A stretch of 24,197 nucleotides of DNA from Syntrophaceae bacterium. Lineage in GTDB: Bacteria; Desulfobacterota; Desulfomonilia; Desulfomonilales; Desulfomonilaceae. The stretch spans positions 1 to 24,197 of the forward strand of contig JACWAG010000503.1 of assembly GCA_014874425.1 (NCBI GenBank), given 5' to 3'. The position numbers were made by a program, and so were the translations under genes. The notes beneath the pieces were generated by a model. It searched no databases, was not told the DNA's origin, and saw only the letters and a list, made by a program, of their open reading frames with translations. Shown here in pieces: positions 7,918 to 16,712 of the stretch (positions are counted from its first letter, which is position 1; every line of letters begins with the position of its first letter).

Positions 7918-8703
7918 ATGGAATCAAACAATATGAAATGGTCTGAGTGGACTCGAGGGATGGAGCGATTTCTGCGTCTGAAGACATTTCCAGTTGGTTT
8001 AAAGCTGCTCGAAGATGTAGAAGACCTAAACAATTACAAGTGGCTCAGACGACCTACGGAAAAACTTTCTTTATGTCAGCTCATTACGATTGTAAGGACA
8101 TTTGACTGGACAATAGGAGGGACAGCGGAAGATCTTGCTACCCCCGGTTGCGCTTCTGTCCTGGGGTTGTCTCAACTCGACGAATTCGTTACCAGCGGCG
8201 AGATGCGCAGCAAGGTCTGGCTCGAAAAGAAACAGGACGCTGCCAATTGCGAAGCCATAATGCAGAGAATCCCGTTCGGAAAGTATAATGCTTTTATTTT
8301 GGCGCCATTGGCTTACGACCCATTTGAACCTGATCTTGCCCTTATTTATGGAAATCCCGCGCAGATGTCACTGATGATTAACGCTATTCAGTATGACAAT
8401 TTTCAGAGACTCGTGTTTTACTCGGTGGGAGAAAGCTCTTGTTCCGATGTCATCGGGAGGGCTTTTGTAGACAGGGAACCAGCTCTGTCAATTCCCTGCT
8501 ATGGAGAGAGAAGGTTCGGCGCCGCCATGGACGATGAACTGGCTATAGGTTTGCCACCGGAGAGTTGCGAGCGAATTCTCCAGAACCTTGAAACATTGTT
8601 TAAGCGAGGTATTCGCTACCCCATCTCCCAATATGGGGCGCAGGTTAGTCCATATAAAGCGCTGGACGCTGTTTATGGCTTTTCTGAGCGAAAGACTTCT
8701 TAG
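7918..8703 (+). CDS. DUF169 domain protein
   Basis: This 261-residue soluble protein matches the DUF169 family, common in anaerobes and methanogens and of unknown function. Recognisable segments are RLKTFPVGLKLL near residue 21, LCQLITIVRTFDW near 52, the cysteine-containing CSDVIGRAF near 175, IPCYGERRFG near 193 with ELAIGLPPE following, and GIRYPI near 237. Cysteines at about residues 53, 76, 175 and 194 are in conserved-looking positions, but I do not know that they bind anything. The start is uncertain: ATG 7918 and ATG 7933 are both possible and neither has a strong ribosome binding site. It is the last gene of the plus-strand run before the efflux operon. Confidence 0.85.
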   Translation: MESNNMKWSEWTRGMERFLRLKTFPVGLKLLEDVEDLNNYKWLRRPTEKLSLCQLITIVRTFDWTIGGTAEDLATPGCASVLGLSQLDEFVTSGEMRSKVWLEKKQDAANCEAIMQRIPFGKYNAFILAPLAYDPFEPDLALIYGNPAQMSLMINAIQYDNFQRLVFYSVGESSCSDVIGRAFVDREPALSIPCYGERRFGAAMDDELAIGLPPESCERILQNLETLFKRGIRYPISQYGAQVSPYKALDAVYGFSERKTS

Positions 8704-8721
8704 TTCGATCAAATTGCGATG

Positions 8722-8735
8722 GACCATATTTGGTC
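8722..8735. promoter_or_regulatory. Small palindrome before the efflux operon
   Basis: GACCA and TGGTC face each other around a TATT centre, forming a 14-base palindrome. It lies 19 bases after the DUF169 stop and about 97 bases before the efflux adaptor start. It could be an operator for a TetR-type regulator, which often controls pumps of this type, but no regulator gene is in the window and five-base arms can arise by chance. Confidence 0.25.
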
Positions 8736-8831
8736 TTCGTGAGGTGGCAAGAGCACACTGACGAAACCGAATTCCGGGACAAACATCTCAGAATTGGCAA
8801 TACCGCTACATAATTTCTGTGAAGTTCAATT

Positions 8832-9869
8832 ATGAGCAAAAACGTTATCCGAATCTTTGCCTTGTCGACCCTTATCCTGATCGTTTTGGCGGGAGGGTTC
8901 TGGTGGTGGCGTCTCCACAGGCAGCCGACACAAGCAGGCCAATTAACCCTTTATGGCAACGTGGATCTTCGTGAAGTGAATCTGGCGTTTAACGGCAGTC
9001 AGCGTATTGCCTCGATTTACGTCGAAGAGGGAGATAGGGTGACCAGTGGCCAATTGCTAGCCGAGCTTGAAACCCAGCGGTTGGAAGACGCTTTCAAACA
9101 GGCCGAGGCTCTGGCGTTGCAACAGGGCGAGGTTCTCAAGAGGCTTGAGGCCGGCAGCCGGATCGAGGAAATTCGCCAGGCGGAGGCCAACGCCAACAAA
9201 GCCCGAGTTGATGCAGACAACGCCCAACTCCTATGGGAACGCACACGGGAACTCTTGCGTGATCATGCCGTATCCCAACAAAAGGCCGACGATACGGAAG
9301 CGGCCGCTAAGGCTGCCATAGCCACTTGGAAGGCTGCCCAGCAGGCTTGGGAACTAGCCTTGGCAGGCTCGAGGATTGAAGACATTGAAGCCGGTAGAGC
9401 GGCGTTAAAAGCCGCTCAGGCCAACTTATCCCTGCGGCGGCAGGAACTAAAAGACGCTCGGCTCTATGCGCCAGCCGACGGTATCATCCGCGACCGGATC
9501 CTTGAACCCGGTACCATGGTGACACCTCAAAATCCAGTCTTGATCCTTGCCCTGACCAACCCACTCTGGGTCCGGGCATACGTGTCCGAGCCAGACTTGG
9601 GCAAACTTCGCCTCGGCATGAAAGCCACGATCACCACGGATAGTTATCCAGGAAAGGTTTACGATGGCTGGGTAGGTTTCATCTCGCCAACCGCGGAATT
9701 CACTCCTAAGACCGTCGAGACCACCGAATTGCGTACGCGACTGGTTTATCAGGTACGAGTATTCGTACGTCAGGGGGAAAACGAGTTACGGCTGGGGATG
9801 CCGGCGACGGTCACCATTGATATTGAACAAGCCTCAATCCCCAATCCGCCTGGCGCTGGACGTTCTTGA
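8832..9869 (+). CDS. HlyD/YbhG-type membrane-fusion adaptor of ABC efflux pump
   Basis: This 345-residue periplasmic adaptor is anchored by one N-terminal helix (about residues 7-26, ending FWWWRLHRQ). After it comes a first lipoyl half-motif (IYVEEGDRVTSGQLLAELET near 57) and then a long Ala/Glu-rich coiled coil from about 75 to 195. The coiled coil contains two similar segments, LEAGSRIEEI and ALAGSRIEDI. The second lipoyl half begins at LYAPADGIIRDRI near 211, followed by a beta-barrel domain. This is the layout of E. coli YbhG, which links an inner-membrane ABC transporter to an outer-membrane TolC-like channel. GTGAAG precedes the ATG. Its stop overlaps the start of the ATPase gene by one base (TGATG), so the two are coupled. 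Confidence 0.92.
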   Translation: MSKNVIRIFALSTLILIVLAGGFWWWRLHRQPTQAGQLTLYGNVDLREVNLAFNGSQRIASIYVEEGDRVTSGQLLAELETQRLEDAFKQAEALALQQGEVLKRLEAGSRIEEIRQAEANANKARVDADNAQLLWERTRELLRDHAVSQQKADDTEAAAKAAIATWKAAQQAWELALAGSRIEDIEAGRAALKAAQANLSLRRQELKDARLYAPADGIIRDRILEPGTMVTPQNPVLILALTNPLWVRAYVSEPDLGKLRLGMKATITTDSYPGKVYDGWVGFISPTAEFTPKTVETTELRTRLVYQVRVFVRQGENELRLGMPATVTIDIEQASIPNPPGAGRS

Positions 9870-11671
9870 TGTTAACAAAAGATTCAACCTCAGACTCGGC
9901 CAACTCGGCGGGTCAGGTTCTTGATTTCAAGGACGTTACCAAGGTTTTCAAGTCAGGCAACCGGAGCGTGGAAGCCTTGCAAGGCGTTAGTTTTCAGGTG
10001 CGGCCTGGCGTTATCACCGGTTTGATCGGCCCCGATGGCGCGGGCAAGACCACAATCATGCGCCTGGCCGCCGGCTTGCTGATTCCTAGTTCCGGCAGGA
10101 TTACCTTTTTTGGCGTCGACATCCTACAACACCCCTCACGAGTTCAATCTTCGCTGGGTTATATGCCGCAACATTTTGGACTCTACGAGGACCTCACTGT
10201 TCGAGAAAATCTCGATCTTTACGCCGACTTGCAGGGGGTTGGTCATTCAGAGCGGCCAGCCCGCTACTCTCAGCTCTTGGACATGACAGGTCTGGCGCCG
10301 TTCACGTCGAGGTTAGCGGGGCAGCTTTCCGGAGGGATGAAACAGAAGCTTGGCCTAGCCTGCACGCTGGTCCGTTCTCCCAGTCTTCTGCTGCTCGACG
10401 AGCCAACGGTAGGCGTAGATCCTGTTTCGCGTAGAGAGTTGTGGGCCATCGTAGGAGGCCTGGTTAAAAGCGAGGGAATGAGCGTCCTGCTCAGTACGGC
10501 CTACCTGGACGAAGCCGAGCGTTGTAGCTGGGTTGTGCTGTTTCATGAAGGAAAGATCCTGGGAGAGGGGACCCCTATGAATTTCAGCGCTCCCATGAAA
10601 GGCCGAACATTTAGTGTCTCTGCTTCTGGAATCCAAAAACGCTCCATGCAACAGCGTTTGATGGATAACCCCTCAGTTGTCGATGCCGTCATTCAGGGAG
10701 AACAGGTTCGCGTCGTTGTGAAGTCAGGTGTGCAAACAGATGCGGAATCTTTGCTTCCCGGCGCTGGCGACGTCATGCTGCGTGAAGTTGAGCCGCGCTT
10801 CGAAGACGGATTTATTTCTCTGCTCCGCGAACGAGTGGCCGAAACTTCACAAAGGATGTCTTTCGATATTGGCGAGCTGTCTTCCAGTCAAGCCCTCTCA
10901 GCGGCGAGCGGACCGATAATCAAGGTTCAGGATCTAGAGCGGCGCTTCGGGGATTTCTATGCCGTGCGGGGCATCACGTTCGATGTTGGTCGCGGCGAGA
11001 TCTTTGGACTGTTGGGGGCCAATGGCGCGGGTAAGTCCACAACGTTTCGCATGCTCTGCGGCTTGCTGCCGGCCAGTGGGGGAACTTTGAGAGTCGCTGG
11101 ATTGGACCTGCGTCATTCGGCCGCAACGGCTCGCGGCCGCATCGGATACATGTCTCAAAAATTTTCGCTTTACGGTATGTTAAGTGTTCTAGAAAATTTG
11201 CAATTTTTTGGCAGCGCCTATGGTCTGGATCGTCGGCGCCGGGCAACGAGGATCGACTGGGCGCTGGAACAGTTTGAGCTTCAACCGGTGTCTTCAGACA
11301 CCAGCGCCGATCTCCCACTGGGCTACAAACAGCGTTTGGCGCTCGCTTGCGCCTTGATGCACGAGCCCGACATCCTGTTTCTTGACGAACCCACATCGGG
11401 CGTAGATCCTCTGGCTCGCCGTGAATTCTGGCGCCGCATCAGTGCGCTGGCCGAACGGGGGATCACCGTGATGGTGACCACTCATTTCATGGAAGAGGCT
11501 GAATATTGTGACCGGCTGGCCATCATGGCCGCCGGCGAAATTCTCGCCTTGGGGACTCCAGAGCAGATCAAGGATAGGATGCGGACAGATTCCCAACCGG
11601 AACCTACTATGGAGGATGCTTTCATCGGCCTACTCGAAGAACACGAGAGAATGGAAGCGAACGCCGCATGA
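9869..11671 (+). CDS. YbhF-like double ABC ATPase
   Basis: This 600-residue protein fuses two nucleotide-binding domains. The first has Walker A GPDGAGKTT near residue 50, signature LSGGMKQ and Walker B LLLLDEPTVGVDP. The second has Walker A GANGAGKST near 385, a degenerate signature LPLGYKQ and Walker B ILFLDEPTSGVDP. The H-loop histidine is missing in the first half (STAYLDEA) but present in the second (TTHFMEEA), so the two sites are probably unequal. That asymmetry is normal for YbhF, which exports drugs and possibly cations with YbhG, YbhS and YbhR. I chose ATG 9869 over the overlapping TTG at 9866. The stop overlaps the next start by four bases (ATGA at 11668). Confidence 0.93.
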   Translation: MLTKDSTSDSANSAGQVLDFKDVTKVFKSGNRSVEALQGVSFQVRPGVITGLIGPDGAGKTTIMRLAAGLLIPSSGRITFFGVDILQHPSRVQSSLGYMPQHFGLYEDLTVRENLDLYADLQGVGHSERPARYSQLLDMTGLAPFTSRLAGQLSGGMKQKLGLACTLVRSPSLLLLDEPTVGVDPVSRRELWAIVGGLVKSEGMSVLLSTAYLDEAERCSWVVLFHEGKILGEGTPMNFSAPMKGRTFSVSASGIQKRSMQQRLMDNPSVVDAVIQGEQVRVVVKSGVQTDAESLLPGAGDVMLREVEPRFEDGFISLLRERVAETSQRMSFDIGELSSSQALSAASGPIIKVQDLERRFGDFYAVRGITFDVGRGEIFGLLGANGAGKSTTFRMLCGLLPASGGTLRVAGLDLRHSAATARGRIGYMSQKFSLYGMLSVLENLQFFGSAYGLDRRRRATRIDWALEQFELQPVSSDTSADLPLGYKQRLALACALMHEPDILFLDEPTSGVDPLARREFWRRISALAERGITVMVTTHFMEEAEYCDRLAIMAAGEILALGTPEQIKDRMRTDSQPEPTMEDAFIGLLEEHERMEANAA

Positions 11672-12828
11672 GCGAGACGAGCCAATCTTTACCCCCTCCG
11701 CCAGTCCGCTTCGGATCCTTGATGCGAATGAATGGCTTGATCCGAAAGGAATTTCTTCAGATCCTACGCGATCCTAGCAGCATCGCCATCGCCTTCCTGA
11801 TGCCGTTCTTTTTGCTGCTGCTTTTCGGTTACGGGGTATCGCTGGATGCTGAGCACGTCCCGGTGGCCTTGGTAGTGGAGGCCCCAGATCCGGAGACAGC
11901 CAGTCTTGCAGGCTCCTTTATGGCTTCGCGTTATTTCTCGCCTACGGTCTACTCAAGAATGTCCGAAGCCATCACAGCCATGAATGAAAGGCGGGCGGAC
12001 GCGATCGTCCATCTGCGCTCAGATTTCGGACGGATGATTTATTCCTCTGGAGGCGCGCCTATCCAGGTAATTATCGAAGGCTCGGACGCCAACACGGGTC
12101 GCCTTGTATCGGGTTATATCGAAGGGACGGTTCAGATCTGGCTCGCCCAGCAAGCCCGGTTCAAGGGCCAATCCCTCCAGGCGCCGGTTGATATGCGTCC
12201 AAGGATTTGGTTCAATTCCGAGGTGCGCAGTCAAAACTTCCTGGTGCCAGGCCTGATTGCCGTCATCATGACCCTGATCGGAGCCTTGTTAACGTCAATG
12301 GTCGTAGCGCGAGAATGGGAACGTGGCACGATGGAAGCCCTGGCCGTGACACCTGTGACAATGACCGAAATCCTTCTGGGCAAGCTTATTCCCTATTTCA
12401 TTCTCGGTATGGGTGGGATGATACTGGCCGTTTCCATGGCGTATTTTTTGTTCGAGGTCCCCCTTCGAGGTTCGCTGTGGCTGTTAATCGCTACGTCTGC
12501 CTTGTTTCTCTTGGTGGCGTTAGGAATGGGTTTACTGATTTCGATCATCGCGCGCAATCAGTTCGTGGCCGGTCAGGTGGCCATCATAGTGACTTTTTTA
12601 CCGGCGTTCATTCTCTCTGGCTTCATTTTTGACATCGCGAGCATGCCGGTTGGGGTCCAAGTTATTACCCACCTGATTGCCGCCCGTTACTACGTGGCGA
12701 TTCTCCAGACAATCTTCTTGGCCGGTGATATTTGGAGCGTCATTGTGCCCAACACCATGGCGCTGTTCGTGATGGCTGTTTTCTTTCTCGGTGTGAGCCG
12801 GCGCAAGGCTCGTAAACGTCTGGATTAG
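11668..12828 (+). CDS. ABC-2 type permease, YbhS-like
   Basis: This 386-residue membrane subunit of the efflux pump follows the ABC-2 plan. A cytosolic start (GLIRKEFLQILRDP near residue 24) leads into a first helix at about 42-62. A large periplasmic domain of about 120 residues follows (roughly 62-185), and then five helices between 190 and 380. VVAREWERGTMEALAVTP near 211 is the usual ABC-2 coupling loop. YbhS is the E. coli counterpart, forming a heterodimer with YbhR under the double ATPase. The four-base overlap with the ATPase gene and an 11-base gap to the next permease place it firmly in one operon. No unusual residues were seen. Confidence 0.92.
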   Translation: MSETSQSLPPPPVRFGSLMRMNGLIRKEFLQILRDPSSIAIAFLMPFFLLLLFGYGVSLDAEHVPVALVVEAPDPETASLAGSFMASRYFSPTVYSRMSEAITAMNERRADAIVHLRSDFGRMIYSSGGAPIQVIIEGSDANTGRLVSGYIEGTVQIWLAQQARFKGQSLQAPVDMRPRIWFNSEVRSQNFLVPGLIAVIMTLIGALLTSMVVAREWERGTMEALAVTPVTMTEILLGKLIPYFILGMGGMILAVSMAYFLFEVPLRGSLWLLIATSALFLLVALGMGLLISIIARNQFVAGQVAIIVTFLPAFILSGFIFDIASMPVGVQVITHLIAARYYVAILQTIFLAGDIWSVIVPNTMALFVMAVFFLGVSRRKARKRLD

Positions 12829-12839
12829 GAGTCTGACTG

Positions 12840-13949
12840 ATGTGGCGGCGCATTGTAGCGCTTATGAGAAAAGAATTTCTGGCGATTCTCAAGGACAAAA
12901 AAAGTCGGATTGTCTTGATCGGTCCTCCCATTATCCAACTGTTGGTCTTTGGTTATGCCGCCACCTATGACCTCAACCAAGTCCCCTTCGCTGTCTACAA
13001 TGAAGACCAGGGCGAGGCATCCAGAGATCTGCTCGCCAAACTGCGTCTCTCACCGACCTTTCATGAAGTTGCAATAGTCACCCATGACGCCGAAATTGCC
13101 CCTCTGATAGATAGCAAGAAGGCGCTGCTATTGATTCACCTCGGCCCCGACTTCAGCCGCAACCTAGACCAAGGTATACCTGCTCCGCTGCAAGTCATCG
13201 TTGACGGCCGCAACTCCAATACCGCTATGATCGCCCTGAACTACATCCAATCGATCGTCGAGGTATTTAACAAGGAATGGAACGCCACCCAGCAGCTAGG
13301 AACCCCACGAGCGTACCTGGTAATCCGAGCGTGGTTCAACCCAAATTTGGAAAGTCGCTGGTTTATCGTGCCGGGCATCATCGGCCTGCTGACACTGGTG
13401 GTCACGATGCTGGTCACTGCTCTGTCAGTGGCTCGCGAACGCGAACAGGGAACCTTCGATCAACTTCTCGTCACACCGATGCGACCGACAGAGATCGTCC
13501 TTGGCAAAGCTCTACCTGGCTTTATCATCGGTTTTGCCGAGGCAACGCTAATCATGGTGGTCGCCGTCTATTGGTTTCGCGTTCCTTTACTCGGCCATCT
13601 GGTGACCCTTTACATAGGGCTGTTCCTTTTTCTTCTCTCCGCGATTGGGGTGGGACTGATGATCTCCTCCATTTCCTTGACGCAACAGCAAGGATTGCTA
13701 GGCGCCTTTCTCTTTCTCGTGCCGTCGATTATCCTATCGGGATTCACCACACCCATAGCCAACATGCCCCCGGCTGTGCAATATGTGACTTACATTAACC
13801 CGTTACGCTATTTTATGGTCGTCCTGCGGGCAGTTTTCCTGCAGGGCGCTCCTTTTCTATCCCTGCTGAATCAGTTCTGGCCTATGGCCTTGATCGGTAT
13901 TGTGACCCTAAGTCTTGCAGGCTGGCTTTTCCGGCATAGGATGAGTTGA
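12840..13949 (+). CDS. ABC-2 type permease, YbhR-like
   Basis: This is the second permease of the pump, 369 residues, with the same plan as its upstream partner: RKEFLAILKDKKSR near residue 10, first helix at about 24-42, a periplasmic domain to about 172, then five helices. The coupling loop AREREQGTFDQLLVTPMRP near 200 matches the ABC-2 family, and LSGFTTPIANMPPAVQY near 299 is typical for YbhR-type subunits. GGAGTCTGA precedes the ATG, so it has its own ribosome binding site. The operon ends at a strong hairpin just past the stop. A TolC-like outer-membrane channel is not in the window and must come from elsewhere in the genome. Confidence 0.92.
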   Translation: MWRRIVALMRKEFLAILKDKKSRIVLIGPPIIQLLVFGYAATYDLNQVPFAVYNEDQGEASRDLLAKLRLSPTFHEVAIVTHDAEIAPLIDSKKALLLIHLGPDFSRNLDQGIPAPLQVIVDGRNSNTAMIALNYIQSIVEVFNKEWNATQQLGTPRAYLVIRAWFNPNLESRWFIVPGIIGLLTLVVTMLVTALSVAREREQGTFDQLLVTPMRPTEIVLGKALPGFIIGFAEATLIMVVAVYWFRVPLLGHLVTLYIGLFLFLLSAIGVGLMISSISLTQQQGLLGAFLFLVPSIILSGFTTPIANMPPAVQYVTYINPLRYFMVVLRAVFLQGAPFLSLLNQFWPMALIGIVTLSLAGWLFRHRMS

Positions 13950-13962
13950 TCCTAATTGAAAA

Positions 13963-13989
13963 GGCCATCCGGCGTTTTGCTGGATGGCC
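13963..13989. terminator. Hairpin terminator between convergent genes
   Basis: GGCCATCCGGC (13963-13973) pairs with GCTGGATGGCC (13979-13989), an 11-base stem with one G-T pair and a five-base loop. On the minus strand it is followed by TTTTC, so it fits an intrinsic terminator for the dehydratase-like gene ending at 14025. On the plus strand it closes the efflux operon, but with only a weak T-run. Probably bidirectional. Confidence 0.8.
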
Positions 13990-14024
13990 AGTTTAGTGGC
14001 GCCACGTCAATTAACGCAGTCACA

Positions 14025-15482
14025 TCAATCATCCTTGATGTCAAGCAGCTTCTTTACCAAATCCTTTTCATGATCGTAGTTCGCAACACGCTGGATCATG
14101 ATTTTTTGCGCCATAACTGGTCCAGCCCCATGCCATGTCGCTACCCCGTGTTGCCCTGCTGTCCAGTGTTGGAGCAACTTGTGGGCCTTAAGAATGTCTT
14201 CAGTTGGCTTATCTGAACCAAAACTGTAAAATTCCTCAACGTATTGTTTTGTTTCTGGATTGTTGAGTTCTTTCATTGATGGCATTGTAACAATCAATCC
14301 ACCGCCTATATCGCCGGCCAGCGCCATAACCCGCCAGAACGAGTTACAAATATTTAGCTTCGAAACGTTACCCATCAATTCATCGGGTAGAAAAACACCT
14401 GAGCCCACAGGATCTTCAGATCCCAGTCTCGCTGCGGCAAGGCCACAAGCCCGTCCGGTTTCCCTCAGAACTACCATTTCAGTTAGCTCATCGTTGATAT
14501 GCGGGACTTCTTCAAGGCCCTTATACTCCTGGATAAGTTTGCAGGCCCCTATAATCTGATTCATAAAACCGACCTTACATGTGCCTCCACAAGTCATGCG
14601 ATGAGTCCTGGCGAACCTGACTACAAAATTCAGGGAATATTTTGTTTCGCCGCAATGGAACACACGATCCCACGGAACGAAAACATTGTCGAAAACCACC
14701 ATCGCTGTTTCTCTTTGCCCGAACAATGGATTGCCAAGTTCATCGATGTTGTCAGCCAGCTCCCTTTCAGCGGAGTAGGGCGAATATTGACAAACATAAG
14801 TAATCCCTTCAGCGTCGGATGGCACAGCGAACGCCACAGCGTAATCGGCCTCATCATCCGTTCTGGCGTTTTGGGGCAGCACTACCAGCTCGTCACACGC
14901 GTAAGCGCCGCTGATATTGATCTTTGCCCCTCTAACAACAATACCGTCCGGGTTCTTTTCTACTATTTTCAGAGACAGATAAGGATCAGGCCAATCGATG
15001 GCCCGTTTCATCCTGTGTCCTCTGGGTTCTGTCAATGCTCCGGCTACTGAGAGGTCTTCCCGCTGAACCATTTTCAGGTATTCAATAAACCTGGGATGAT
15101 ATTGTGTGCCCAGGTCTCTATCCATTTCCCACGTTGTCGAAGCCAACGCATGGAACGCGTCATACCCCACACACCTGTAAATGCAGGTGCCAAGGTTTTC
15201 AGCGGTAAATGTTCCAGCTTCCGCTTTCGCCACAAGATCTTCAATACTGGCGCTGACATGAGTGTAACGATTGACAGTTTCGTTTATTAGCGGAGAATAG
15301 CAACTCATAATCTTTGAATACTCTGGATCCAGCGCCCATCTGTAGCTCGCCTTATTGGATTCAACCACGGTTCTTGTGTTTGGATTTTCGAGAATATTTT
15401 CCACTCTCTGGCCATTCATGAATACTCTTGGTTTTTTATCGCTTAGTCGAGCTTCGAACTCTTCGGGAGTTTTTAGAGCCAT
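14025..15482 (-). CDS. 4-hydroxybutyryl-CoA dehydratase-like flavin/Fe-S enzyme
   Basis: This protein belongs to the 4-hydroxyphenylacetate 3-hydroxylase/AbfD superfamily. I use the ATG at 15482, since GGAGG lies eight bases before it; an upstream start at 15512 has no site. At 485 residues it is close to AbfD (about 490). AbfD dehydrates 4-hydroxybutyryl-CoA to crotonyl-CoA using FAD and a 4Fe-4S cluster held by Cys99, Cys103, His292 and Cys299. Here Cys100 and Cys104 (TCIYRC), His294 and Cys302-Lys303 correspond. The oxygen-dependent hydroxylases lack these cysteines, so a dehydratase is the better call. Oddly, His294 and Cys302 are eight apart instead of seven, and the tyrosine after the histidine is Cys298 (THRMTCGGTCK). 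The true substrate may be another 4- or 5-hydroxyacyl-CoA. It is a single gene with the hairpin terminator at 13963-13989. Confidence 0.82.
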   Translation of the reverse strand: MALKTPEEFEARLSDKKPRVFMNGQRVENILENPNTRTVVESNKASYRWALDPEYSKIMSCYSPLINETVNRYTHVSASIEDLVAKAEAGTFTAENLGTCIYRCVGYDAFHALASTTWEMDRDLGTQYHPRFIEYLKMVQREDLSVAGALTEPRGHRMKRAIDWPDPYLSLKIVEKNPDGIVVRGAKINISGAYACDELVVLPQNARTDDEADYAVAFAVPSDAEGITYVCQYSPYSAERELADNIDELGNPLFGQRETAMVVFDNVFVPWDRVFHCGETKYSLNFVVRFARTHRMTCGGTCKVGFMNQIIGACKLIQEYKGLEEVPHINDELTEMVVLRETGRACGLAAARLGSEDPVGSGVFLPDELMGNVSKLNICNSFWRVMALAGDIGGGLIVTMPSMKELNNPETKQYVEEFYSFGSDKPTEDILKAHKLLQHWTAGQHGVATWHGAGPVMAQKIMIQRVANYDHEKDLVKKLLDIKDD

Positions 15483-15633
15483 TATTAAAGCCTCCTTGAA
15501 AAAACATTTCACAACTCTATAATTTACAACCCCAAGGTGAAGATGTATGTGGTACCTTCCCTTTAGAATTGATATGCCTGGTTTTCTATTGTGTCCTTCT
15601 AAGGTGGAACGTGGATATTGTGTAATATTTTGA

Positions 15634-16086
15634 TTAAGTGGCTACATTACGGACACGGAATGGAGAAACCAGGATCTCCCCATTCATTAACTCAACTTTT
15701 TCCGTCACAATATTCAGAAGCCCAATAGATTGTTCGAGTTTTTTTTTACGAACCTGGTTCTTACTCAAAGAAGAGGTTTCAATTTCAGGATTGAGTATCA
15801 GACAATGAGAATAGTCGGAAGGTGTCGGAGTGTGAACTACTTCCCCTAAGTTTTCTCTGTAAATTCTGCCCACATTAATTCTTGCCCAAAATATGGTCTC
15901 AGGGTGATCTCTTTTGATATTGCTCAAAACTGCCAACCGTTCCAAATGTACAGAAGGTTGAGCTTCTCTATCAAGGAACAGTTTTGAACTGATACGACCA
16001 TCCTCATGGCGATTACGTGCGTCAACACGCCTCAGCACGTGATCAGTATCTTTAATCGACACAATTGGTTTGATTGAAAGATTCAC
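15634..16086 (-). CDS. Unknown protein C of an AT-rich three-gene cassette
   Basis: I do not recognise a named family. The protein is about 150 residues, soluble and basic. Its start is unclear: GTG 16086 overlaps the stop of the upstream gene (GTGA), while TTG 16092 is two codons earlier. The segment HVLRRV near residue 16, followed by DGRISSKLF near 29 and PSVHLERLAVL near 45, resembles a recurrent layout I have seen in small uncharacterised bacterial proteins, a basic start, then a G-x-x-S-S-x-x-F stretch and a PSV-x-x-x-R region. I cannot attach a function to it. It is the last of three overlapping genes, so it is probably made in step with the other two. The coding strand is AT-rich compared with the neighbouring comF and dehydratase genes. 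Confidence 0.7.
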   Translation of the reverse strand: MNLSIKPIVSIKDTDHVLRRVDARNRHEDGRISSKLFLDREAQPSVHLERLAVLSNIKRDHPETIFWARINVGRIYRENLGEVVHTPTPSDYSHCLILNPEIETSSLSKNQVRKKKLEQSIGLLNIVTEKVELMNGEILVSPFRVRNVAT

Positions 16087-16712
16087 AACCAAGAAAGGAA
16101 GGTCTGAATAGTAGAAATCTGACCAATGTCGTCTGGTAAAACTATATCCTCATTCTCTACCCATGTGTCTGTGTGCCGTAACAAGGCAGAACAAACCGCC
16201 AAAGATTTTTCTTTAACTATTGCTAAGTCAAACTCTTTGCCGTTGAACTCCCATTCAAATTCTATCTGGCCGTCCGACAAAAGATACACATAGGGTTCCG
16301 GCAACGCAGCACCGGATTGTTCCGCCATCTTCTTGAGTTGGGACAGAGTTTTATAAGCCAAATCAATCGTCTCATCTGTCGCTGGGGTATCTTCTTCTAT
16401 ATCCCAATTTAACCGCATTGCTCTAAACATTTCCAGTCGCTTAGATGCCATTGGATATGTGAGGGCTATGGTCGACATCTCTTTTGCAAGAAGTGTATCT
16501 ATGAATTGCCTTATATCTACGATTCTCCTGTTTAAATTCCATCTTTCGTCTAAATTCATATTTGTGTCCGGATCTAACTTGTCATATTTGCTGCGAGAAT
16601 TGGCGGACTCATCAGGAACAACATAGAAACGTAATATCTGTTGTTCCAGTTCACTTTGGTCGAAACAATATGTAGATATGGGAGGTTCACAAACCATATT
16701 TAAAACAGACAT
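16083..16712 (-). CDS. Unknown protein B of an AT-rich three-gene cassette
   Basis: This 209-residue soluble protein is acidic and not of a family I can name. The start is ATG 16712, whose first base overlaps the upstream TGA; AGGG lies about eight bases before it. Visible features are a helical, charged middle (residues about 55-150). Near residue 155 comes LPEPYVYLLSDGQIEFEWEF, a beta-hairpin-like pattern of proline, then D-G-x-I-x-x-E-W. I have seen that pattern in other uncharacterised small proteins encoded in accessory regions. No catalytic motif, nucleotide-binding motif or membrane segment is evident. Tight overlaps on both sides suggest that the product works with proteins A and C, possibly as a complex. 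Confidence 0.75.
   Translation of the reverse strand: MSVLNMVCEPPISTYCFDQSELEQQILRFYVVPDESANSRSKYDKLDPDTNMNLDERWNLNRRIVDIRQFIDTLLAKEMSTIALTYPMASKRLEMFRAMRLNWDIEEDTPATDETIDLAYKTLSQLKKMAEQSGAALPEPYVYLLSDGQIEFEWEFNGKEFDLAIVKEKSLAVCSALLRHTDTWVENEDIVLPDDIGQISTIQTFLSWL

Noticed and set aside
11294..11596. Antisense open frames inside the GC-rich efflux operon and ligase
   Set aside because: These are typical shadow frames of GC-rich genes; the sense frames have complete, well-conserved motifs.
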